From Cordylochernes scorpioides (lineage: Eukaryota; Arthropoda; Arachnida; Pseudoscorpiones; Chernetidae), in contig CP092863.1 of NCBI GenBank assembly GCA_030710605.1, positions 115,448,680-115,512,679 of the forward strand: a DNA stretch of 64,000 bases. The letters run 5' to 3'. The notes beneath the pieces are model-generated. The model made no database searches, was not told the origin of the DNA, and was given only the letters and a program-made list of their open reading frames with translations. A program made the position numbers and the translations under genes. Below are positions 35,601 to 47,600 of this stretch, piece by piece. Position 1 is the first letter of the stretch, and each line of letters begins with the position of its first letter.

Positions 35601-38600
35601 ATTAAAGGAAAACCCATAGAAATCCTAGGGTTACCTGAAGCTCCATCCAGGAGCAATAGCGGAATCAGCGGAGTCCAGTCTACGGAAAGAGTACTGCGGG
35701 TAGCAGGAATATGTCCAAGAGTCCAAGGAACAGTCCCAAATAATCTGGATTGAAATGACAGCTCCCTGTATAAACATACAAGTCCGGGTGTTAAGTGACT
35801 AGATGGGACAATTTATCATATCACTCACCTCCTTGGCCATTTCGTAATAGGTATCATGGGGCTTACGACCCTCAAGGTTCTCTATGATGGTCCCTAGTCT
35901 GAAGATGGGACATAGGGGATCATGTTCCGGGTGGTAGCGGCAATAGGTGAAGTTCTCTGAGGTCTGGATGATGTTGCGCCTAACACAACATATTTGCATA
36001 CTGGTTAGACACAATTTAGGGATTATAGAATGGAAACAACCAAGGTAATATGATTCAAATACAAACTACAGTAGAACAACCTCCCTGTAAAGTACAAAAC
36101 CTAATTACAGAGCCAAAGTATAAGGTAATAAGACCAAATCCAAATAAATAAATAGTGTGTGACGTTTCAGTAACAGTGTTGTTACCATCTTCAGACAAAA
36201 GTACTGAATTTTAGATTTGTCAGAAAATTATCTTCTTATCTGTTATCTTGTTTACACACTTGATAACAGTAACTATTTAAAACATTTAGTACTTTTGTCT
36301 GAATATGGTAAACGCTGTTCCCGAAACGTCACACACTATTTATTTATTTGGATTTGGTGTTATTACCTTGTGTTTATAATCTACTAGACGTATGACCCGG
36401 CTTCGCCCGAGAATTCCCCCGATTGCAATTTCCTTCATACTGAAAGTACATCAATAATAAATATTAGAAGTGTCATAGAATAGCAATACAGAAGTAACAC
36501 ATAAACAACAGGAAAAAAGTGTGTGTGATGGCAAAAATTGTATTATATTAGTGTTTAGGTATTTGATTTAATTAATATAGTTGATATAATCTCTATATAT
36601 ATAAAAGTCAATGTTTGTCTGTCTGTTTGTTTCGCGATAAACTAAAAAACTACTGAACCAATTGGTACCAAATTTTGCATGTCGCTTTTTATAAACCTGA
36701 GGAAAATTTTCGGCTGTATTTTGATTAGTATTTTTGGCTATTTCTTTTTTTCATTTGAAGAACTTTTTTACGCGGACTAATCCGGAATGGAATGAATACC
36801 TAAATATGGCCATTTTTTTTTAAGCATCGGTGGTTCAGTGGTAGAATGCTCGCCTGCCACGCGGGCGGCCCGGGTTCGATTCCCGGCCGATGCATTTTTT
36901 TTTTTACAATTTTTAAAACTCATTTATATTATATATAATATAAATATATATTATTATATCAACTATATTAATTAAATCAAATACCTAAACACTAATATAA
37001 TACAATTTTTGCCATCACACACACTTTTTCCTGTAGTGTATGTGTTACTTCTGTATTGCTATTCTATGGCACTTCTAATATTATTATTGAAATACTTTTA
37101 GTATGAAGGAAATTGCACTCAAGGGATTTCTCGGGCCGCCCGCGTGGCAGGCGAGCATTCTACCACTGAACCACCGATGCTTATAAAAAATGGCCATATT
37201 TGGGTATTCATTCCATTCCAGATTACTCCGCGTAAAAAAAAAGTTCTTCAAATGAAAAAAAAAAATAGCCAAAAATACTAATCAAAATGCAGCCGAAAAT
37301 TTTCCTCAGGTTTATAAAAAGTGACATGCAAAATTTGGTACCAATTGGTTTAGTAGTTTTTGAGTTTATCGCGAAACAGACAGACAGACATTGACTTTTA
37401 TATATATAGAGATAATCCAAATTGTGCCTTATCACAGAGCCAAAGTGTTCTTTAGGAAGAGGTGTCCTCTTATCGGAGAGTTACTAAATAGTTAAAAATA
37501 ATAATTTTGCATATGAAAATTGTCCTTTTGTAGAAAGGTATCCTCTTGCGTAAATGTCCTCACATGAAGGTTCTACTGTATAAATAAATAGTGTAACTCC
37601 GCCTTTGCCGGTCCCAAGCCCGGATGAAAAAGGAGGAGGAAGAGCAGTAACAAGCTCACTAAAAAACCTGGGCTCAGCTGGCCTGGCTGATAGTACTGTA
37701 GGCGCCGCCTGGCCTTGACGAGACCTGAATGGCGCTCTCCGATTGGCTCGCAAGGGATGATGCAACCACCACGCGGCAGACTTTGTTTTTCTTGTTGTTC
37801 CAATACACTCGCTTTTGTTTGTTGCTAACTATTGTATTGGAGCGGGTCGCTCCTTAATAAATATATATAATAATTAAATAACTAAATGGAATCCCCTCTT
37901 TCTTTATCCCAGTAAGGACGCCTACAGAAGCCAACATTACCCTGTAAGGGCTCCTAATCCAGGGATACAGAATGAGCAGCATTTGTACTCCATATTAAGA
38001 GCGGCTGCACATGGCGTCTGTTCCTCATGTCAGAGGCGACCATTTCTTTTGGAGCTAAGTCGGCCTGCCACTGAGTAGTGCTCCCAGTCTTAATGACAAA
38101 GGCAGACACATTCTACTTTACCCAATCATGATGGTTGTCAAATCTCTTTTTCATAAGTCTCAAGTTTTACAAGCTTGACACCCTAATATGATTGAGTAGA
38201 GATAAGAAAGAAGAAGTTCCACTGTATTAATGTCGATTTTGTTGGGAAGAGGCGGATATTATTCATGTTGATACAGAAGTAGATTTTGGATAGACTTACT
38301 TCTTGAGATCAAAATTCTCGAATTCAATGAAGTTCTTGATGAGAACAGTGAGATCTTCCGTCCCAGCCAGCAGGGGCTGATGGTTCTTCCTGTAACAACA
38401 CACCGTATGCAATATGCAAATATAGGATTATCTGAAACCAGAGAATCTACCACCCAACTAGAGGAAAGAGATCTCCTCTGTACCATCAAAACCCAATGCC
38501 TGAAGAAATGGAAATCTAACGCTGCATATGACTGGTACATCAACTCGCCAATCAAAATAATAATCTACTCCGACTCAAGAGCAGCCATTTATACCCTTCA

Positions 38601-41600
38601 AAGCTGCTTCTCCAGTCAAGAACCTCTCCTCAAGAACATTGATAAGTTTGTAAACCGACTCCCTGCCAACAGCTCTGTCACAGTGCAATGGCTTCCAGCT
38701 CACGTTGGAATTTCTGGAAATGAGCTGGCAGACTCTCTGGCAAAGGCTGGAGCTCTTGACCTACCTGAAGCCAGGGAATCTACCACCCAACTAAACGAAA
38801 GAGATCTCCTCCGTACCATCAGAACCCAATGCCTTCAAGAATGGAAATCTAATGCTGCACATGACTGGTACAGAGCAGGAGGGACAAGCACCAATTCTAC
38901 CCTCCCAAGAAAACCACAGTCTTTGATTTCCAGACTTAAGTCTGGTCATCTACGGACAATGACAGAATGGTTGCAGGGTTTTCCCACTATGTACTAAGTG
39001 TCAACCTGCAACCTCAAACTACATTATTGACTGTATTGGTTCATCCATTGATGAGCTCTACTCATTCCCAGCAGACACCATCAAAAGTCTCAAGTTTCAC
39101 AAGCTTGATACCTTAATATGATTGAGTGGAGATAAGAAAGAAGAAGAAAAAAAAAGGATTAGGTACAATTAGGATTATATTGATAAAAACACAAAGGGGG
39201 GTCTCAGTGGAAGGATGATCTAAACTGTTGGTTTTTGACCGCTACGACCCGGGTTCGATTCCCGCATTGGAAACTTTTTTCTGATTTAAAAAAAAAAATG
39301 CTCTAATAGCCCCTGATTATTGCAAAAATCCAACCCCCGCAGCGAGTGCAAGTAATCAAACAGGTCTCTGGCACATTTGTAAGTGTAAGTCGAACTGCTT
39401 TTCACATGTGTAGACATGTGGTGCACTCACAGTAAAAGCAGTCGCTAACTATCCACCATGATTATCATGGCCTGTACAATGTGTACTAGAGATGCGCAAA
39501 AAAAAAAAAACAAGTGACGACACCCGGCTAACAAGAAAGGTACCAATAGATAAAAACAAACAAACTTACAGAGGTCCGGCTTTCACTTCCACAGGACACC
39601 AGCCTTCAATTTCACACACTTTGATGCTGGAGTTGACGTCAGAACGAACACATCTCCCTGTAGTTGGACCTGGGGGAACATTCCTCAATGTTAGATAGAT
39701 CACATTCTACCTGAGCTGTACTGACATTCATAGGACATGTTCATGGATCTGCATCTTAATGACAAAGGCAGACACATTCACCCAGTCATGATGGATGTCA
39801 AATTACTAATTTTTTTTTTTTTTTGCTTATCCCTAGTACACGTGGTACAGGCCATGATAATCATGGTGGATAGTTAGCGACTGCTTTTACTGTAAGCGCA
39901 CCACATGTCTACACATGTGAAAAGCAGTTCGACTTTGACTTTGCACTTACAATTGTGCCAGAGCCCCGTTTGGTTACTTGCACTCGCTGGAGGGGTTGGA
40001 CTTTTATAAGAATCGGGGGCCATTGGAGCATTTTTTTTTTTAAACAGAAAAAAGTGTCCAATGCGGGAATCGAACCCGGGTCGTAGTGGTTGAAAACCAA
40101 ACGGTTTAACCAGCCTTCCACTGACCCCTCACCCTAATTTGAATGAGTGGAATTAAGAAAGAAGAAGATGATGGATATGCAAATTAATTCTTCTTCTTCT
40201 TCTTTCTTATCCCCACTCAATCATATTAGGGTATCAAGCGGGGGGTCGGTGGAACGCTGGTTAAACCGTTTGGTTTACGACCACTACGACTTGGGTTCGA
40301 TCCCAGCATTGGACACTTTTTTCTGTTTAAAAAAAAAAAAAATGCTCCAATGGCCCCCCGATTCTTGCAAAAGTCCAACCCCACCAGCGAGTGCAAGTAA
40401 CCAAACGGGGCTCTGGCACATTTGTTAGTGCAAAGTCGAACTGCTTTCACATGTGTAGACATGTGGTGCGCTTACAGTAAAAGCAGTTGCTAACTACCCA
40501 CCATGATTATCATGGCCTGTACCACGTGTACTAGGGATAAGCAAAAAAAAAAAGGGTATCAAGCTTTTAGAACTTGAGACTTGACAACCATCATGATTGG
40601 GTGAAGTAGGACGCGTCTGCCTTTGTCATTAAGACTGGGAGCACTACTCAGTGGCAGGCCATGCAAATTAATAAAGAGCTTTAGCACTCCATCTCAAGGT
40701 AATAAGACCAAATCCAAATAAATAAATAAATAGTGTGTGACGTTTCGGTAACAGCGTTGTTACCATCTTCAGACAAATGTACTGAATGAGAAATTTTATC
40801 ACAGCATGTTAAGGCACAATTTGGATTATAGATTATAAACACAAGGTAATAAGACCAAATCCAAATAAATAAATAGTGTGTGACGTTTCGGTAACAGCAT
40901 TGTTACCGAAACGTCACACATTTAGTACTTTTGTCTGAAAATGGTAACAACACTGTTACCGAAACATCACACACTATTTATTTATTTGGTCTTATTACCT
41001 TGTGTTCACAGCATGTTTTAAATAGTTACTGTTATCAAAGTGTGTAAACAAGATAGCAGATAAGAAGAAGATTGGAATCTAGAAGATTGGATCTATAATT
41101 CAAATTGTGTCTTATGATTCTTTTTAAAAATTAAATAATTTTCTCTACTGATCTAGCTCTAGGTCTAGCTCATCAGTGGTAGATTAAACTGGTGAAACTG
41201 CTGGGAGGGTTCACTTCTGATGAGCCAGGCCTTCCCAATACTATATCATTGCAGTAAGGGCAGTAGAAAATTATTTAATTTTTAAAAAAGAATCGTATGT
41301 GTCCAAATTAGTTTCAATTTCTTAGAGCTTTATTTACACACATATACACTCATGGACAAAACTTAAGGAAATGACAAGTCTTTGATGTCACCAGTCATCA
41401 TCTTTTTTTTTTAAGGAGACAGGCAAACTACAAGGTAATAAGATCAAATAAATAAATATTATGTCACGTTTCGGTAACAATGCTGTTAACAAAATGTCAT
41501 ACACTATTCATTTTTTCGGAATTGGTCTTATTACCTTGTAGTTTTAATCTATAATCCAAATTGTGCCTTATTATTTGAGACAGAGGCTGTTCAAACTTGG

Positions 41601-44600
41601 TTATCTCAGGTGTCTTCAATAAAGGTCACTGTAATATCTTTCAGAGTTATTGTCTCAATCCCGATATACATGGTAAAAGATACAACTTCCTTAAGTTTTG
41701 TCTCCATGAGTGTAGAGGCAATACTTATTTTTCATTATCCCATGTATCTCATGTCATGGAGACTGTATACAGTAAAATCCTACTAAGACAAACCATAGCA
41801 AACCATAGAAAATGTAGTGTGATTTGCATAAATAGAAAATTTTACAAGATTATATATTATTATGGTAGAGCTTCCATGTATAGGACACCTAATTGCAGAG
41901 ACAAAGTGTCCTTTAGAGAGAGATGTCCTCTAACTGGAGAGTTGTTAAATAGTAAAAATGGTAGATTTGTAAATGAAAACTGTCTTTGTAGAGAGGTGTT
42001 CTCTGGTGTGCGTGTCCTCTCATGGAGTATGTTCTACTGTAGAGAGGTGTTCTCTGGTGTGCGTGTCCTCTCATGGAGTATGTTCTACTGTAGAGAGGTG
42101 TTCTCTGGTGTGCGTGTCCTCTCATGGAGTATGTTCTACTGTAGAGAGGTGTTCTCTGGTGTGCGTGTCCTCTCATGGAGTATGTTCTACTGTAGAGAGG
42201 TGTTCTCTGGTGTGCGTGTCCTCTCATGGAGTATGTTCTACTGTAGAGAGGTGTTCTCTGGTGTGCGTGTCCTCTCATGGAGTATGTTCTACTGTAGAGA
42301 GGTGTTCTCTGGTGTGCGTGTCCTCTCATGGAGTATGTTCTACTCTAGAGAGGTGTTCTCTGGTGTGCGTGTCCTCTCATGGAGTATGTTCTACTCTAGA
42401 GAGGTGTTCTCTGGTGTGCGTGTCCTCTCATGGAGTATGTTCTACTCTAGAGAGGTGTTCTCTGGTGTGCGTGTCCTCTCATGGAGTATGTTCTACTGTA
42501 GAGAGGTGTTCTCTGGTGTGCGTGTCCTCTCATGGAGTATGTTCTACTCTAGAGAGGTGTTCTCTGGTGTGCGTGTCCTCTCATGGAGTATGTTCTACTG
42601 TAGAGAGGTGTTCTCTGGTGTGCGTGTCCTCTCATGGAGTATGTTCTACTGTAGGGAGGTGTCCTCTAGAGAGAGTATCCTCTCATGGAGTATGTTCTAC
42701 TGTAGGGAGGTGTCCTCTAGAGAGAGTGTCCTCTCATGGAGTATGTTCTACTGTAGGGAGGTGTCCTCTAGAGAGAGTATCCTCTCATGGAGTATGTTCT
42801 ACTGTAGGGAGGTGTCCTCTAGAGAGAGTGTCCTCTCATGGAGTATGTTCTACTGTAGAGAGGTGTCCTCTAGAGAGAGTGTCCTCTCATGGAGGTTCTA
42901 CTGTATTTTAAATATTGGTGGAGAAATTAAAAAATAAATTAATTAATTTGCATACAGTGAGCAAGTAAATAAAAAGGCCAAAAAGGAACTTGAAAGCGGA
43001 ATGACTGTAGAGAGGAACTTACAAGAGAGTGGCAGATTTAGGAAGAGAGATATAGCAAAGCTGTAGAGGAGAAAGTTTAGCGGAGAGGTTGTCAGCAGGT
43101 AAGACCTGTCATCAGGGAGACTCCCACTGGACAATGGTGGACACATCGCGCTCCGTCAGCCAGGGGATTCTGTCACATCCACACGTCACTTGTATACAGT
43201 CTTCTGTGAGAGACTACAGCTGGTCTCTCCTGGAGGTGGTCTCTTATTGGAGGTTTGGGTTATACAGTATAGACTCTCGTGAGAGACCACAGTATACAGT
43301 ACTGATGTCATCAATAAATACTTTTACATCTTAAAATATTCAAAGACTTGATTTCTACACTACAATATATATACAATAAAACCTCCCTGTAAAGTACAAC
43401 ACCTAATTGAAGAGCTAAACATTTCTACTGTCCCACTAATTCACCGTACAAAACATCCCTATTCACCATTTGTAGAAATAGTTAAAAAAGTAAAAACTTA
43501 ACTCCGCCTTTGCCGGTCCCAAGCCCGGATGAAAAAGGAGGAGCAGTAACAAGCTCTGTAAAAAACCTGGGCGCAGCTGGCCTGGCTGATAGTACCCTGT
43601 AAGGGCTTCTGATCCAGGGATACAGGATGAGCAGTGTTTGTACTCCATGTTAGGAGTGGCTGCACATGGCGTCTGTTCCTCATGTCAGAGGTGGCCATTT
43701 CTTTTGGAGCTAAGTCGGCCTGCCACTCAGTAGTGCTCCCAGTCTTAATGACAAAGGCAGACGCATTCTATTTCACCCAGTCATGATCTCAAGCTTTACA
43801 AGCTTGATACCCTAATATGATTGAGTGGAGATAGAAAGAAAGAATAAAAAAAGAGAAGACCTTGGTAACCATCCAACATTTAGCTTCAAGGTCTTTGTCC
43901 ATTATCCAATTGATATACTTTAATTAGCCTCCCATTAAGTACAGCTACACCATCATGAGAGGACGTCTCTCGACAAAGAACAGCTTTCATCTCATCTGAT
44001 ATTACCATTTTTACTTACAGTAGAACCTCCATGAGAGGACACCTCTCTATAAAGTACAGTTTTCATTGCCAAAATTACCATTTTTACCTACAGTAGAACC
44101 TCCATGTGAGGACACTCACGCTAGAGGACACCTCTCTATAAAGTACAGTTTTCATTGGCAAAATTACCATTTTTACTATTTATTAACTCTGGTAAGAAGA
44201 CACCTCTCTGTAAAGGACACTTAAATATATATTAAGGTAAAACCATCAGGTTTCCAGGGAAAAGAATATAAACTTATCTATGGAAGGTACATATATAAAT
44301 TCACCTTAGTAAGAATATCACTTTCATTCAGTAGTGTAGGAGTGATGCCAGGTAGAAGGAAGTTGTGAAATCTAGCCTTGATCTGTGGAAATGGAATTTA
44401 TCGCCTTTCACATCCTGCCTGTTTATATATCTCAACTTTCTCTTCTCAAATGTTAGCTAGAAGTGAAACTAGCCCCCTTATAAACAACATAGGAATTACA
44501 TGGGCTCACTCACATCAACAAGTACCTGAATGTTAGGTGACTTGTCATTAAGGCATGGAGGGTTGATGACGCCTATTATTGTACGGAACTTGGCATTAAA

Positions 44601-47600
44601 AGAGAAAGAGGAAAAATATCTACTAAATAGAGTTACAGTAGAACAACCTCCATGAGAGGACACTACAACTAGAGGACACCTCTCTACAGTAGAACATACT
44701 CCATGAGAGGACACTACAACTAGAGGACACCTCTCTACAGTAGAACATACTCCATGAGAGGACACTACAACTAGAGGACACCTCTCTACAGTAGAACATA
44801 CTCCATGAGAGGACACTACAACTAGAGGACACCTCTCTACAGTAGAACATACTCCATGAGAGGACACTCCCGCTAGAGGATAACTCTCTACAGTAGAACA
44901 TACTCCATGAGAGGACACTACAACTAGAGGACACCTCTCTACAGTAGAACATACTCCATGAGAGGACACTACAACTAGAGGACACCTCTCTACAGTAGAA
45001 CAACCTCCATGAGAGGACACTACAACTAGAGGACACTTCTCTACAGTAGAACAACCTCCATGAGAGGACACTACAACTAGAGGACACCTCTCTACAGTAG
45101 AACATACTCCATGAGAGGACACTACAACTAGAGGACACCTCTCTACAGTAGAACATACTCCATGAGAGGACACTACAACTAGAGGACACCTCTCTACAGT
45201 AGAACATACTCCATGAGAGGACACTCCCGCTAGAGGATAACTCTCTACAGTAGAACATACTCCATGAGAGGACACTCCAGATAGAGGATACCTCTCTATA
45301 GTAGAACATACTCCATGAGAGGACACTACAACTAGAGGATACCTCTCTACAGTAGAAATACTCCATGAGAGGACACTACAACTAGAGGACACCTCTCTAC
45401 AGTAGAACATACTCCATGAGAGGACACTACAACTAGAGGACACCTCTCTACAGTAGAACATACTCCATGAGAGGACACTACAACTAGAGGACACCTCTCT
45501 ACAGTAGAACATACTCCATGAGAGGACACTACAACTAGAGGACACCTCTCTACAGTAGAACATACTCCATGAGTGGACACTACAACTAGAGGACACCTCT
45601 CTACAGTAGAAATACTCCATGAGAGGACACTACAACTAGAGGACACCTCTCTACAGTAGAACATACTCCATGAGAGGACACTACAACTAGAGGATACCTC
45701 TCTACAGTAGAACATACTCCATGAGAGGACACTACAACTAGAGGACACCTCTCTACAGTAGAACATACTCCATGAGAGGACACTACAACTAGAGGACACC
45801 TCTCTACAGTAGAAATACTCCATGAGAGGACACTACAACTAGAGGACACCTCTCTACAGTAGAACATACTCCATGAGAGGACACTACAACTAGAGGACAC
45901 CTCTCTACAGTAGAACATACTCCATGAGAGGACACTACAACTAGAGGACACCTCTCTACAGTAGAACATACTCCATGAGAGGACACTACAACTAGAGGAC
46001 ACCTCTCTACAGTAGAACATACTCCATGAGAGGACACTACAACTAGAGGACACCTCTCTACAGTAGAAATACTCCATGAGAGGACACTACAACTAGAGGA
46101 CACCTCTCTACAGTAGAAATACTCCATGAGGGGACACTACAACTAGAGGACACCTCTCTACAGTAGAAATACTCCATGAGAGGACACTACAACTAGAGGA
46201 CACCTCTCTACAGTAGAACATACTCCATGAGAGGACACTACAACTAGAGGACACCTCTCTACAGTAGAACATACTCCATGAGAGGACACTACAACTAGAG
46301 GACACCTCTCTACAGTAGAAATACTCCATGAGAGGACACTACAACTAGAGGACACCTCTCTACAGTAGAACAACCTCCATGAGAGGACACTACAACTAGA
46401 GGACACCTCTCTACAGTAGAAATACTCCATGAGAGGACACTACAACTAGAGGACACCTCTCTACAGTAGAAATACTCCATGAGAGGACACTACAACTAGA
46501 GGACACCTCTCTACAGTAGAAATACTCCATGAGAGGACACTACAACTAGAGGACACCTCTCTACAGTAGAAATACTCCATGAGAGGACACTACAACTAGA
46601 GGACACCTCTCTACAGTAGAAATACTCCATGAGAGGACACTACAACTAGAGGACACCTCTCTACAGTAGAACATACTCCATGAGAGGACACTACAACTAG
46701 AGGACACCTCTCTACAGTAGAAATACTCCATGAGAGGACACTACAACTAGAGGACACCTCTCTACAGTAGAAATACTCCATGAGAGGACACTACAACTAG
46801 AGGACACCTCTCTACAGTAGAACATACTCCATGAGAGGACACTACAACTAGAGGATACCTCTCTACAGTAGAAATACTCCATGAGGGGATACTACAACTA
46901 GAGGACACCTCTCTACAGTAGAAATACTCCATGAGAGGACACTACAACTAGAGGACACCTCTCTACAGTAGAAATACTCCATGAGGGGACACTACAACTA
47001 GAGGACACCTCTCTACAGTAGAAATACTCCATGAGAGGACACTACAACTAGAGGACACCTCTCTACAGTAGAAATACTCCATGAGGGGATACTACAACTA
47101 GAGGACACCTCTCTACAGTAGAAATACTCCATGAGAGGACACTACAACTAGAGGACACCTCTCTACAGTAGAAATACTCCATGAGAGGACACTACAACTA
47201 GAGGACACCTCTCTACAGTAGAAATACTCCATGAGGGGACACTACAACTAGAGGACACCTCTCTACAGTAGAAATACTCCATGAGGGGACACTACAACTA
47301 GAGGACACCTCTCTACAGTAGAAATACTCCATGAGGGGACACTACAACTAGAGGACACCTCTCTACAGTAGAACATACTCCATGAGGGGACACTACAATA
47401 GAGGACACCTCTCTACAGTAGAACATACTCCATGAGGGGACACTACAACTAGAGGACACCTCTCTACAGTAGAAATACTCCATGAGAGGACACTACAACT
47501 AGAGGACACCTATCTACAGTAGAACAACCTCCATGAGAGGACACTACAACTAGAGGACACCTCTCTACAGTAGAACAACCTCCATGAGAGGACACTACAA

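Larger units (their letters stand above)
36384..37412 (-). mobile_element. Composite Helitron-like element with tRNA-Gly
   Basis: Minus strand starts TCTCTATATATATAAAAG and ends with a hairpin (CTCGGGCGAAGCCGGG) plus CTAG, between host A and T with no duplication. Inside is an inverted second copy (TCTATATATATAAAAGTC at 36591) with an intact tRNA-Gly on plus and a truncated one on minus. Confidence 0.75.
36120..37433. repeat. Hammerhead family A foldback, split by a Helitron
   Basis: Flanked by a 13-bp target duplication ACAGAGCCAAAGT (36107-36119, 37434-37446). A good minus-strand core lies near 36155-36200 (CTGAAGA, GGTAAC-stem, GAAAC, GTC). Confidence 0.8.
36069..37578. mobile_element. 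CAGTAGAAC MITE hosting two nested insertions
   Basis: The ends CAGTAGAACAACCTCC and GAAGGTTCTACTG belong to one MITE. It was split by a family A foldback (36120-37433), which was itself split by a Helitron (36384-37412). Confidence 0.75.

Noticed and set aside
39241-39275. B-box sequence as a true tRNA gene
   Set aside because: The head of the SINE does not fold into a complete cloverleaf and continues into the SINE body.
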